Source of the DNA: Bemisia tabaci
Taxonomy: Eukaryota; Arthropoda; Insecta; Hemiptera; Aleyrodidae
Direction: 5' to 3'
Assembly (NCBI RefSeq): GCF_918797505.1
Contig: NC_092796.1
Location: 61,534,851-61,598,850, forward strand
DNA: 64,000 bases
In this document: positions 46,210 to 58,412 of the stretch, piece after piece
How positions within the stretch are numbered: position 1 is the first letter of the stretch
Layout: each line of letters starts with the position of its first letter
Made by a program: the position numbers and the translations under genes
Notes under the pieces: generated by a model
Databases searched by the model: none
Told to the model about the DNA's origin: nothing
What the model saw: the letters and a program-made list of their open reading frames with translations, nothing else

Positions 46210-49200
46210 TTGTCCTGAACTTCGACAGTTATCAGGAACTCTGTGAGACAATTGATAATCTGTTCACCAGATGCAAAACGGAGAACAGTTAACAAAGTAA
46301 TACATGAGCTATGAGAGAGGAGTTTAATCAAAATAAATTCATTTAACAATTAGATGGTCAACTGCAAACATTGATAAAACATAATGTATACAAAAAGACA
46401 AACTCATCTCGGTGACAGACACTTAAATCTCATTGGCTCTCAATAAATTATGTTATTTGAAGAAACAGTTGTTTCCTAACTTTATTAAACTGGGGATTGT
46501 GGCGACAGAAACAAGCAAACATTTAATTGTTTCTTTTTTATTTTCATTGATTTAATGTAAATGAACTTTTTGCACAATAAGAGGAATCCATTTTAAATGG
46601 TGAAACTGGAACGGAAGATTCTTCAAGAGTAAGAGATGCATCTGGGCAGTACATCACAAAATCAGGTCAAAAAGAAACAAATGTTTTGTAACTTGTTCTT
46701 ATTACATGAGACAGGTGTCTCTCTTCCCTATGTGGTGTCTTTTTATCAGTTGGGAATTGATAACTAATTATACAATGACCTCGTTATGTAAGGATTTATT
46801 TTGCATCTCACCAGAGAGACAAAATATAATGAATGAATAAGTTAATAGTTTAAAATATTGGAAAGAGTTTAAGACACTGAGCAACCCCAAAATAATTACA
46901 TACATGTCTTAATCTAGAAATCAAAACAGAAAAAACAACGATGATAGAGGAAAGAAGAAGAAAAAAGGTGAACAGAGTGCACTATAAGGTGATATAACTA
47001 TGCATTCGAATAGAAAAGAATGAGAGTGCTTTCACAAATCGGGTTCAGAGGACTTTGAAGAGATGCTTAGTTGGCTTACACTAGTTTTTATTCTGTTAGT
47101 GCACTGGCACCGACAGGATAAAAAACAATCCATTGATTATTCCTGAACTGGGGTAAGCATTATTGTGAACTTGGGATCAATCTGCCTAAAATTAAAATTC
47201 AGTTTTTTTCGGGAGACTGATTCTTGCCACCCGGCAAAGGTAACCTTTTGATTTTCAAACATTAATGATCCAACTGTAAGGCATCTTTTTTGAAAAGAAT
47301 AAAATGAAACTTTTTAATAAAATCTTCATGCCTTCAAATTCAATTCAATTTAAATGGGTAAGTATTTTTTTTCCCTTTTCCATCTACTTGCGTAAAAACA
47401 AAAGCTAATCATCACACAAGGAGATGGAAAGTCTGTCTGAAATTCGTCGTATCACCATCTGAAAATAGCAGTGCTAGAAGGGCGTTAAAAGGCAAAAATC
47501 TCTTTTTACTCTTAATTTTCCCTTGTATTTTAATTCCTTTAAAATGTTAACTTCAATAAATCTTACGAAATATTCAGACATGGAATGTGTGTACTTGCCA
47601 GTAACTTCGAAAATTCAGTAATCAAGTCCTTTAAAATGGCTGTCAAAAAATGAAGAAAAATGTGCACATAAAAATATATACTTCAATTCTCAAAACTATA
47701 ATTTTTTTTTGGGGGGGGGGGGGAGGGGTAAACTTTCGACAGAACTTTGAACAGTATTCCCCAAAACTGATGGGAGAAAGAAATTTAAGAATAATGATTC
47801 TACCAAACATAAGTTGAATACTATTACTTGTATTGCTATGAATCAAATAAAAGGGGACTCCATCAGTGGTTGAGCCAGATGCATTTAGAGGCAAATTTAA
47901 GTACACACATTGAAAAAATAGTTACTTAAAAAAGTGAATTTGTGAGACACAGTCCTGCAAAAACTAGAGATGCTAACGTCACAACACAAATGGAATTAGC
48001 CTGGGTCATGGCAACAAATAAACATGTGAAGAGGCTTGATGAAAGTCTCATGCGATGTTGTAACATTACCAATAAATTAAGATGACATGTGTAAGACAAT
48101 AATACTTCTACATCTCTACAGAGTCATTTAATAAGTTGGTTGAGGTGAAGCGCAAGCATAATCTTCACAATTACTCTACAACTTTAAAAAAATATGAATA
48201 GGGGACGAGTAACTAATCAACAACATCAAAAATAGAAAAATAGAGAGGATTTTTAATTTCGGGATAAAAAAAAATAACACTTATAAAAATTAATTTGGGA
48301 CTGAAATAGAAGTTTTTTAGAAAGAATTGGCATGAGTGGCATAGTGGTCCCTTGAAAAACAAGGAAGGCAGGTTTCAAAGCTTCATGATGCGCTTAGAAA
48401 AGAAGGGGAAGTAAAAAATCTGCGAAGAGGAAGCAGTATCTGCTACAGTTATCTTGGTAAAAGAAGTTAAGGATGATAAACATTGATGTGCCAAGCGTGA
48501 AATGTGAGGAGAAAAACTAATGAGATCAAAATAGGCCATGCGCAAAAAAAAAGATTGAAAAAAGTGAAAAACTATAACAAATTTTCATAGCAATCATCCC
48601 TTGATATCATTGAAATAAAACATTGAGAGAGTAGGTACATTAATCATACAGCTTTATGCTTTATTAGAATGAAAGCCTTGGGTATTGTGCGCAAGGAAAG
48701 TTGAAGACAAAACCAAGGTTTAGCAAAACACTTCGAATGTAAATGTGAAAGAGAACAAAATCTTCAATGAAGAGGGTTCTACTTCATTAAGAGCTTCTGT
48801 GTCATCACAACCTGGATAGTGAAAAGAACATTACAACCGGAAGTTACAGGAGGAGAACATCAACTCAAAGACTATAATAATGCACACAGAATAACTAGTG
48901 CATTCCAGTACCTCTACCATATGACCCAACGTTCTGTAAATCTGAGTGCGGCTTATCAATACCGCTTGCTTGAAAAAAAATTATTATTTATTCATTCAAA
49001 TGAAAATTTTGTTGAATATTTTTCATGGAAATGAACGGCGTCATTTTAGCTGTACTGCCAGGACAAGGCAATCCTTCACTTATACAGAAATTGATGAGCA
49101 AGTGCATAAATGTGATGTCAACATACATGAACAAACGGCATTTCCTGCTGCAAAGATCATGAAAAGTGCGACATCAAATAGATCAAGCACTCGCTTCATT

Positions 49201-49562
49201 TTCATATAAACGATCCAACATTGCATTGTGAACAAAATGTGCTTCTCAGCGAACAGGACATCATAAGATCTTAAAACACTCAGATATTCCAGCAGTACTT
49301 TTTATACAATTTGATAATTACACAATTATTACACTTGTGCTAGCGGTCAGTGATATTAAACTATAATGATCAGATTTTTAGAATTACCTTACTTTACATG
49401 ACTAGATAGAAGACAATGGATGGATGGATAGAATAACTCATAAATTCTGGAAAAATATCATATTATAAAGTATGAGCCTGAAATCCATTTACTTAATTCC
49501 TTAAGGAAACAAATAGATCCTTACAGCATGATTAAATCCTTGAGTTTGCAGAGGGGAGTCAA
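46210..49562. other. AT-rich DNA downstream of centrin; possible long 3' UTR
   Basis: No other gene recognised. Part next to 49563 should be the centrin 3' untranslated region. A minus-strand AATAAA is at 48987-48992 (TTTATT on the plus strand), about 575 bp past the stop codon, and a TATAAA variant is nearer, at about 49300. A T/G tract lies near 47701-47727. Confidence 0.5.
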
Positions 49563-51657
49563 TTAGTAAAGACTTGTTTTTTTCATAATCCTCAAAAATT
49601 CTTCTTGGCTAATTTCTCCATCACCGTCGCGGTCAGCTTCATCTATCATTTCCTGGAAATATGCAATGGAAGATGAAATTTTAAGTTTGTAAAGAAATGC
49701 ATGGATGCAGCTAAGGCAGTATTTTTGGCAAATTTTCAGCTTTATATTTCAATACATACAGCATTTATTAGAAGCTGGCATCTCACTTTTTTTTGGATGA
49801 CAACTGTTCACCTATTAGCTGGCTACTATGCCTGCTTGGAGGGGCCTACTCCAAACCTCATTTCTGCAACCTGGTATCAGCCATTCTCTGCAAAGGTCAT
49901 ACTGTACCAACTGTTTGGTCATGATATCGTTCACAATCAGACTAGGAATTAGACGAGGTATGAAATAGAGGAAAACGTCACATAATTATTTTCAAAATCT
50001 CTAACCGTTTACACGACAGGAAGTTCGTAAACTGGGATTTTGTTTGTAATTTAATCTAAAGTTTCTGAAAATTTCAAGGAAAAATATTCATGACTTTTTT
50101 CAAAAATGAATATTTTCTGAGAGGAAATTTGACAGCAATAGAATGCTTAGACAGGTTTATTCCTTAGCACAGCAGGATAGCAAGACTAATATACTGATTC
50201 TGTTGAGGGAATCCAAGGTAATGTTCTATATTTTAAATAAGTCACTAATTGATACATTTCTTAATGACTTTTTGAAGGTTGTGAACTTAATTTCACTAGC
50301 AGACTGATTGAAATTGATAGGCAAAGCAGTAGACAAAGAAGACATAGGGAGTATGGAGCGACCCTATTGGTTGAAATGGGTGGTTCTTATAGACTAAGGA
50401 GGTAAATGATGGACTAACCATAGGATATCTTGTGGGTTGTCGTTAGTAAGTCATTACCTACCTCCCATGTCCAAAGCAACCACTCGCTTCCACCAATAGG
50501 CTCCTTTCATATATGCCTTTTGTCTTCTTTGTCTATCAATTTCAACAATCAGCCCGCAGGAGATATAGGAAAGAATACTGTGTACCTATGCAATTTGACA
50601 TCACATACCAAGGTAAACACATGTTGTGAATCTCATTTTCCCTATGGATTCAATTTCCTCATTTTTTCATCTATGACTGATTCTAGAGAGGCATTTTCCT
50701 CTTTTCTTTATGAATGTCAGAAAGAGGAACATATTTCCTCTTAAAATCCAATGATTAATTTTAAAGAATGACATAAATTGACGACATAACATTTACCTGT
50801 AATTCTTCATCAGTTAGGGTTTCTCCTAGTTCTTTAGCAACACGCTTTAAGTTTTTGAAAGATATCTTCCCTGTCTCATCATCATCAAAGAGTTTGAATG
50901 CTTTGATTATCTCCTCATCGGAATCTTTCTCAGCAATCTTGGAAGTCATCAACGAGAGAAACTCCCGGTATGTGATAAAACCTGTGAGAACAAAGAGGGA
51001 GCTATTTTTAGAGAAGATGCACGAAACAATCCAAAAATTTCGGAAGTAAACAGCTAAATTTTTTATAGTCAACCCTCCTAACAGGATGGGCTACTGAATC
51101 TAGTTGCTTCACTTACCAAACTGATCTCTTTTCCGATAAAAACTGAAAATTCAGGAGGATGATGGAGAGGTCCACTCAATGTTTGAGATGGGATATTCAT
51201 AATGGTTTTTTTTCATGAGGAATTTTGAAGAGATTAGGCAAGTTTCTTTTTAAAGCTCATCAGTAGTAGGTTACAAGAGTATTCCAAGGGAGTGTATCTA
51301 AATTATTATTTTTTTTTTTTTTTTTTTTTTTTGTAGTTCTTCCGGGAGAAAAAGTGGCGAATCTTATCGAAGATATGACAATTTAAGCATCTTGTTCCGC
51401 CGGCTGTGTAAACAAAGTCGGGGGTTTCGATTTCCATCCGTTTCGCGCTACCACCCCAACATGGGGTGGGTTTCGGCCAGATGGTCATCTAGATGGTTAA
51501 ACTATCATATGTTGGTTTAGGCTCTAATTTAGAAAGTTGCTCTGATCAGGAGCTGGCTAGGGAGATCGGGGACCGAGGTCGAGCCGACCAACTAAACCAA
51601 ACTCACGGCTGCGTGTCTGCCCGGATAATGCCGGAATCATCCCTCTAAATTATTATT

Positions 51658-51701
<44 letters not shown>

Positions 51702-52985
51702 TCAAAGGCGAGTGAGAGAAAACTTACTTTGCAGTGGAAACATGATGAGCAATTTCTTAAGAATTTTAATTTGATGCCAAGCTTGTACCTCTGCGATATT
51801 TGTTGCCATTTTTACAAATTGTTCGAGTTTTTTTTATAAGAATTGAGACTCGTATTGTGTATTAAATAGATTCTAACTAATTTTAAGGCATTTGGAAATC
51901 CACCAAATGCCCAAATATTAGTACCTTTTGTTGTCGACTATCAAACATACGTATTCCTGATGGTTCAAAAATGAAAAAAGGTTCTGTAAGACTTTGGGGG
52001 AAAAATATTTGATTAAATGAGCAAAAAACAGACTATAACATGATAAAAAATTTTCACCTGTTTGTTTTTTGTCGACTTCTGAAAGCATCTTCTTAATTTC
52101 TTCTTTTTTAGGCTCAAAACCAAGAGCCCTTATGGCAACCTGAAACAAAAAGGCAAAATTTAATTTTTAAAGGTAACTTGGTTGTCAATCGGAATTTGAA
52201 ATTCACAGCGGTTCTTCCAAAAGTGTGTAATGCAACAACTGCAGGTTTGAGAGAATAAAAAACAATATTGAAATGCCATCTTGGTCTACCTCTAGACGAT
52301 ATAATTAGAGTTCTGACAAAACCATGTTGAGCTGATTCATTAAAAAATATACAGAGCTACAACCTTTTGCAAATGACAAATTAAGCAACTGCTTGTAAAA
52401 TTTTCTAAAATTTTCTCCCCCAAAAGGAGAAAAGTAAATGAATTATTTATTAAAAAGCCTTAACGAAAGGAAAAACCCATGACAGAATGGAGGCTCCTGT
52501 CAATAATGTGACTTGCAGAGACAGTTTATCAAGGAAATAGCTGAGACCAGTTACGTCAGTCAGACTTGTTGACCCAAAGCATTTTTCGCAATAAATTCAA
52601 GAATTCTGGATTTTTCTTTTCCCAACGTTTCAATCCATTATTTGCGTTCAGCTTGGCTTGTTTTGGATAGATGGCAGACGCATTTCAAGATTTGAAAACT
52701 AAAGAGCAAGTTCGGAATAAGAGGGCTGCTTTTTTCATTGGCTCAGATCAGAGTTGGGGAAAGCCTCCATTTCGGGAAAATTTTTTCAAAGTCTGCTTCT
52801 ATTAAAGACTAAACAGCCAGAGTAAAAAACAATTGCATGTCACTTACCTTCAGTTCTTTCGTTTCTATTTTCCCACTACCTTCTTTATCAAACAAATCAA
52901 AAGCCTCTTTGATGTCTTGTTTCTGTTCCTCAGTTAGCTCAAACTTCGGTTGCAGCAATTTCTTCTTTGTTCCGCTGATGGACAT
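49563..52985 (-). CDS. Centrin (centrin-2 type EF-hand protein), four coding exons
   Basis: Exons on the minus strand: 52985-52848, 52139-52058, 50981-50797, 49652-49563. All junctions are GT-AG and the frame is continuous for 164 residues to TAA. EF-hand loops: 33-44 ([12 protein letters not shown]), 69-80 ([12 protein letters not shown], degenerate at calcium positions), 106-117 ([12 protein letters not shown]) and 142-153 ([12 protein letters not shown], canonical). Human centrin-2 likewise has Asn at position 12 of loop 3. The end, KKTSLY, is the conserved centrin C-terminus. Centrins sit in the centriole lumen and basal body, and bind XPC in nucleotide excision repair. The ATG at 52985 lies 11 bases into an exon whose acceptor ends at 52997, so at least one exon lies upstream. 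Introns carry several transposon insertions. Orthology to CETN2 rather than another centrin is likely but not proved. Confidence 0.97.
50035..50174. repeat. Foldback MITE, family A, truncated copy in a centrin intron
   Basis: Matches the right half of the 30.1-kb copy (TCTGAAAATTTCAAGGAAAA, ATATTCATGACTTTT, then CCTTAGCACAGCAG at the end). The left terminus is missing. It lies in the last centrin intron. Confidence 0.6.
50299..50560. repeat. MITE, family C, copy 2, in a centrin intron
   Basis: GACTGATTGAAATTGATAG on the left is mirrored by CTATCAATTTCAACAATC, AGCCCGCAGG on the right. The interior shares TTGGTTGAAATGGGTGGTTC, TATAGACTAAGG with the 25.6-kb copy. It lies in the last centrin intron. 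Confidence 0.8.
51297..51658 (-). mobile_element. Retroposed (SINE-like) element with 15-bp target duplication, in a centrin intron
   Basis: TCTAAATTATTATTT occurs at 51297-51311 and again at 51644-51658. Between them lies a T-run (51312-51332), which is a poly(A) tail read on the minus strand, followed by about 310 bp of GC-richer sequence. Poly(A) plus a 15-bp target duplication is the mark of LINE-driven retroposition. On the minus strand TGGTTTAGTTGG resembles an RNA polymerase III A box, and AATCGAAACCC weakly resembles a B box, but their spacing is larger than in a typical tRNA-derived SINE. A long T-run (about 51660-51694) follows the right duplication. Confidence 0.75.
52140..52847 (-). 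other. First coding-region intron of centrin
   Basis: Begins GTAAGTGACATGC (donor after the codon for Lys46) and ends TTTTGTTTCAG. I see no repeat copy or nested gene in it. Confidence 0.8.
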
Positions 52986-53676
52986 GATCAAACAGACTGA
53001 AAACCAAGAACACAGAATCGTTAAAAGTTAACTTACAGCACAAAAAAATATGTCTGGGGAAAAAAATGAAAAAAGAAGAATTTCAATAAAAGCCTTTGAT
53101 CAAATTATATGACATCCGAGGGACGCACCCAGAACACAAACACAGGTCATGAAAAACAGAATCTGTGTACAATTAAAGAATTGGTCCCAGGAGGGCATTT
53201 GTACAGGGTACCCTGTTTAAAGGGAAAATGCATTAGGGTTATTCATTTCAATTACATCAAGTGCTATGTTAGTGATGCGGCAAACAGGGAACATTTATCT
53301 TTTGCTCACATAATTATCAGACTGAAATCTAAGACAATTTTGATTGCAAACTGCTTTTTCCTCCTGACATGATAAAATTCAAGTTCACTCGAAAAATCCC
53401 TCTGCAGGCACAATGCAGCTTCTTTTTAAATGTGAGCAAGACAATATTTGAAAAATTTGATTGCATTTTCAGATTTAGGTTTGTCGTTGATTGACTACAT
53501 GAGTACTTAGAGAATTGACTGGACATTTAGATGTAAAAAAGAGAAAATATTTTATTGGGTAACTGAACTCATCAATGCTCTCAGTAACTACTTTGAATAT
53601 CAACTAACAACTTTTTGCAACTTCACCTCTCTTGTTCTGTAACATCGCAAGATTTAAAATGACACTTTACATTTAA

Positions 53677-53919
53677 CCCACTGGCTTCATTTTATCAGTA
53701 TACTCGTCAGCGCGCGCCTGGGACATAGCTCAGTTGACGAGTTGATTCGCGCTATCTGTCAGAGTAACTACGCAATTGTTTAGGTCATATTCTTTTCAGT
53801 TTTCCAATAGATGGCATCTCAAGTGTAGCAAAGCCAACAGATGGCGTGATTTAACTCTTCAGCTGAGATATGTCCTACGCGCGCACTGATGAGTTTACTC
53901 GTCATATGAGGCAAATGGG
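53677..53919. mobile_element. piggyBac-type MITE flanked by TTAA
   Basis: TTAA at 53673-53676 and 53920-53923 flanks a 243-bp element that starts CCCACTGGCTTCAT and ends with the imperfect inverted complement (ATGAGGCAAATGGG). The arms extend to about 70 bp and include GCGCGCGC-type sequence and GGACATA(G/T)CTCAG. TTAA target sites with CCC termini are typical of piggyBac transposons. It lies between centrin coding exon 1 and its candidate upstream exon. Confidence 0.85.
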
Positions 53920-53972
53920 TTAAAAGCAATGAGAGAGCATCGATAGAGCTCACACCATATAAATTTACTCAC

Positions 53973-54000
53973 TTTCAGACTGCAACAGAAGATGCACCAT
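53973..54000 (-). other. Candidate upstream centrin exon (3' part)
   Basis: An ATG at 54000 is followed by 28 bp ending in a good donor, CTGAAA|GTGAGT, at 53973/53972. Spliced to the acceptor at 52997 it stays in frame with the centrin ATG at 52985, adding MVHLLLQSEICLI. Known centrins do not carry such an extension, so it may simply be a 5' untranslated exon with a fortuitous ATG. The exon's own 5' end is unknown. Confidence 0.4.
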
Positions 54001-55998
54001 CTTGATTCTTGCATTTACTTTTAATGCAACTTGAAGTGCCGTCAATCTTCTATCGCAGTCTAAAATTGCGTGAACTTACTTGGCACCTACTCTGCTTTAG
54101 AGGTAAGAGAGTTCATCATTGTTGCTCAAAATTTACAAGAGATTCTCTTCAGCCATTGATTGGGCAAAAAAATTGATTTTGGAAGATCCTCGAAGTGACT
54201 TTTTTTACCATACAAATCTAAAAATTCAATGGGCTCTGGAATTCTGAAATATCCTGATAAAGAGCCATGTCTTTGTAGTGAAACCATCAGTATGCATTGG
54301 GAAAATGACTAGGGACATTAATGATTAACAACAAACTTGTGGTGCATTATTCTGAACAGTTAGCGACCCAACTTTACATCCTGTTCTTGGTCTCACTCTC
54401 AACTATGATTATCTCCCTCATTACTAAGCAAATGTTCATAGTCTCTTTACCAAGGAGAGATGAGGGAATCTAGGCATGCATCTGTTTGACGGTATAGTTT
54501 CACTCCATAATTTTATAGATACAAATACAATTAAGTATTATAAAAAGTCAAAGCGACTATTTGGAAGATTTCTTACCACCCGTAAGGAAATGTTTCAAAA
54601 CACACAGAGTTCAACAGATGATTTTAAAGCCAAGATGGAAGGACAATCTGTAAACAATCGAAAATCACATTGGTTTCCACGGAAATATTGTAATAATTGA
54701 GTGGGCTTACAGTACTGCTAGCTCAATATGGTTACTGTGGTTAGGTGGTATGTTGTGTGTGTGGTGATAGTGTAAATGTTAGGAACACTGATAACAGACA
54801 ACAGATAAACTTGCAATGTAAATATTGGGAAAGAAGAGGGGGCAGCTGGGCAGCCAACGGGTGCGGGGGCACGTATTCGATTCAATAACTTTCTTGGTAG
54901 GTAGGCAATCTGCTTGACAACCTTGACAGGGAAGAGGGAAAAAGATGAGCGCCAAAAATTCGAATGTTCACCAGGAAATCAAAGCAAAGCAGGCAATCTA
55001 TAGTAATGGCTCTCATAAATGAGTTAACGCCTGTTGGGTATCTTTTAAAATTAAATTTCGATTGAGGCATTAACTAAAAAATGACACGCGCGTAGCTTCC
55101 TCAGAACACTCAGAACTAGACAATCGTGTCAAGGAAAAAGGGGATTAAGGGGGGAAAAAAGACCCGAACCCGAGGGTCCACCTTCTCATTTGAGTATCTA
55201 ACAACTTAGAGGATTTTTGGAACGACTTGAATTACGAGAAAGTTCAAAATTTGAATTTTAAGTAATATAATTGAGATACCTAACTTATGAGTGAAGAAAA
55301 TAATTACATACAATTGAAATTAAACGTTGCGTGTATATGCATTCGACTTCATTCATTGTTTATTTTTCATGATCAGCTGATATTGACTTTTGGAGGGGGA
55401 AAATCAAGGTTGCCACCCGAATTTCCATGTGCACATGCTGAAAACTTCCCCAAAATTATTTCTCTCGTTGTTATTTCCGTGCTTCGCCCTTTCTTTCTCT
55501 TATCGCTGTGTTGCATGTCGGATTAATATGTGTTAGTCTTTTGAAACGTGTTAATTCTCTCAATAAAATAACACCATTAGTGTTCTTTCATCACCATCAC
55601 GTTGCTCTAGCACCTTGTCGTTGTTCATGCGTTGTTCCCATGAAGTGCGAATTTTCTAGTCCGATGAAAACGCAGACGTAGAGGTCATTTGCATTCATTT
55701 GCTCCGATCAGTTTTTCGATGGTGATAATGGTCATCAGTAGCCCTCTGGAGTGAAAGAGTTACGAATTACTCACCACGAGTTACGGAAAATTGCATCGTT
55801 ACGAAACTTTCCAAAGTTCAGTGTCTTTGTCGTCTGAATCGCCGGTTTAGGAAACAGTTGGCAATATAATCGCATCGAACCTGATTCATCGCCATGTTTA
55901 CTTTTGTTTATCTAACTCTCCCGAAATGTTAAAAATATACCTAAATTTCCATTAATTTTTTGTGGAGTGGAATAATATAACTTATTCAAACTGGATAG
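54001..55998. other. Intergenic DNA with possible divergent promoter near 55.8 kb
   Basis: No confident gene. On the minus strand, an ATG is followed by a good donor at 55775/55774 (ACTCGTG|GTGAGT), and plus-strand exons start at about 56.0 kb, so transcription may diverge from the 55.6-55.9 kb region. This is inference from splice signals only. Confidence 0.35.
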
Positions 55999-56450
55999 GC
56001 TACCAGAATATCTCCGCGATACCGTGGATTGGTTTATGGGGTAAGTGTTCTACTTTATCCTTCCTCCTGTAACTCCCCTCACTCTTATCATGAAATATTT
56101 GATTTTTCTGTCCTCCAAAAGCTTGACACGGTATCCACACTTTATCTCTCAGCTGGAAGCACTTTCAGTCTGTAGTCACTTATGTTACTCTTATGTAAAA
56201 AGCTTTGCTCCTGTAACTTTGCATCACAAGACAAGCTCAAGTGATGCTCCTAGCAAGAGCCTTCCATGATGATGTTTCGTTGATTCGGAATGTTTCCCTG
56301 GATGGTAGATCTATCATGAGCTCAGGTCTTTTACGGCTCAGTGGAGAAGCCTATAGTGGTGATAGTCTTGCTGATGTTCACCAGCTTGTATCCTCTGCCC
56401 GTGCAGAACTTCAAGGAGCTGATCAACTCGCTAAGACTGTGCTTCTGTGA
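55999..56450 (+). CDS. Two terminal exons of an unrecognised gene
   Basis: A short exon 55999-56040 (…LPEYLRDTVDWFMG) ends at a strong donor, GTAAGTG. After a 190-bp intron, an acceptor (TTTGCATCACAAG) opens exon 56231-56450, which continues in frame and ends LAKTVLL-TGA. The joined 87 residues look like a folded, amphipathic protein: QAQVMLLARAFHDD, then SLIRNVSLDGRSIM, then SLADVHQLVSSARAELQGAD, probably alpha-helical. I do not recognise the family. In the first exon the other open frame would hit a stop after splicing, which supports the frame chosen. Earlier exons were not found, so this may be a partial or retro-copied fragment. A non-canonical AATACA is about 125 bp downstream. Confidence 0.45.
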
Positions 56451-56753
56451 AGCCTTACCTATCAACCGAAAATATGTTGCTTACTTACAAAACGTCATTG
56501 CATAATTTTACTAACATATTGTCAACTATCATTTGTTTTGTTTTTAAGCTGCACCTTCGTGCTTTTGAATGCAGAAATACAATTTTCACTTTTTCACATA
56601 TTACGTAAGCTTGTACTGTACTAGAGCAAAAGGTTAGTACCTATGATAAGAGCCCCCTATTCATGGACTCTCCATGAGCTAACGCCAATGCATTTGTATT
56701 CATTGAGATTTTATTTAAGAATGTGAATTTTGTTGATCTCAAAGACTATGCTT

Positions 56754-57414
56754 TTCCATGTATTACAAACCACTTAACAGCCTTTAGAGCGGTGATTCTA
56801 CATCGGGACGAATGTCAATCTCCAATTAGCTCTGAATTAGCACCACTCTACCGATTCATACATGCAGCCATATGGCACCATTTATGAGTGGTGACTTGAA
56901 AAATACTTGAATTTTGTCTCAACGTACTATGACTCTTCTCTATCAAGTATTATATAAAGTTATGTGGCACTTATTTTGAAACACAATGCCTAAAGAAATG
57001 TCTGTCTAAGGAACATTTCCTTTCGATCATTACCTCATCTATAAGTTTATGAGGTCAATTTAGGGTCTGTAGGTGTGAAAGAGAGTGAAGTAGTGTGAAA
57101 CCCTGAGTTTTCTACAAGGTGAGCAATACTGTAACTAGTCCATTCTTGTCATGTTCTTGTCAGGGGATGGTAACAACCTGTGCTTTCCACATATTGGTGA
57201 TCTGTGGCAGGGAATGCTCCTGCAATGGAGAATTTTGCAACTCCTTTACTCTGGAAAATGGAGAAAAATCTTAGCTTTTCGCTTCTTTCAAATTACCGAT
57301 GCTTATGAATGTTGATAATATGCCCGCATTGAAAATGTGGAAATCAAGCGCACTGCAACGTTGACCATTTTACATTAAAAAACCCCCTTATTCAATTTTG
57401 TTTCTTTTCCATAT
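56754..57414. repeat. 661-bp inverted duplication, left arm
   Basis: Every position pairs with 57748-58408 in inverted orientation (coordinate sums are constant at 115162, so no net indels). Only scattered single-base mismatches are visible (for example CACTTAACAGCC against GGCTGTCAAGTG). The arms are separated by 333 bp. No gene is recognised in the arm. Confidence 0.95.
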
Positions 57415-57747
57415 CTTGTCGCATCAAGAACAATCATTCCTAGAATCCAAGGTCTTCCAAGTTGGAGGGAATCGCTCTTGGCTGTGGCTGATGAAAGAAC
57501 ACAGAAAAATCCGGTCAGTGTAAATGAATGGGCAGAGAGGACCTAGTCACTGCCCGAGGCTCCAGCAAAGTTCGAGTCTGAATCCCAATTCTCGATTGAA
57601 TTGAATAGAATTCCTCCAACAACATCCTTGGAACAAAGTTCGGTACTTCGAAAAAGCAATTACTGATAACATCTAAAGCCATTAAAAGTAATGGATTTGA
57701 GCCCATTTAAATAGATCTGAGAAAATGATTGATCTTTATATGTCTAA
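57415..57747. other. Spacer of the inverted duplication
   Basis: A 333-bp unique spacer. A 63-codon minus-strand open frame is present but has no recognisable features. No terminal repeats or target duplication mark it as an insertion. Confidence 0.5.
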
Positions 57748-58408
57748 ATATGGAAAAGAGATAAAATTGAATACGGGGGTTTTTTAATGTAAAATTGTCA
57801 ACGTTGCAGTGCGCTTGATTTCCACATTTTCAATGCGGGCATATTATCAACATTCATAAGCATCGGTAATTTGAAAGAAGCGAAAAGCTAAGATTTTTCT
57901 CCATTTTCCAGAGTAAAGGAGTTGCAAAATTCTCCATTGCAGGAGCATTCCCTGCCACAGATCACCAATATGTGGAAAGCACAGGTTGTTACCATCCCCT
58001 GACAAGAACATGACAAGAATGGACTAGTTACAGTATTGCTCACCTTGTAGAAAACTCAGGGTTTCACACTACTTCACTCTCTTTCACACCTACAGACCCT
58101 AAATTGACCTCATAAACTTATAGATGAGGTAATGATCGAAAGGAAATGTTCCTTAGACAGACATTTCTTTAGGCATTGTGTTTCAAAATAAGTGCCACAT
58201 AACTTTATATAATACTTGATAGAGAAGAGTCATAGTACGTTGAGACAAAATTCAAGTATTTTTCAAGTCACCACTCATAAATGGTGCCATATGGCTGCAT
58301 GTATGAATCGGTAGAGTGGTGCTAATTCAGAGCTAATTGGAGATTGACATTCGTCCCGATGTAGAATCACCGCTCTAAAGGCTGTCAAGTGGTTTGTAAT
58401 ACATGGAA
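57748..58408. repeat. 661-bp inverted duplication, right arm
   Basis: Inverted complement of 56754-57414. Its outer end (GGTTTGTAATACATGGAA) lies only about 16 bp before the 472-bp tandem array, so the two rearrangements adjoin. Confidence 0.95.
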
Positions 58409-58412
58409 GATG

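Noticed and set aside
51918..52148. Separate small genes at each centrin exon
   Set aside because: The short frames at 49.6, 50.8, 52.1 and 52.9 kb join through GT-AG introns with matching phase into one centrin, so they are exons of one gene.
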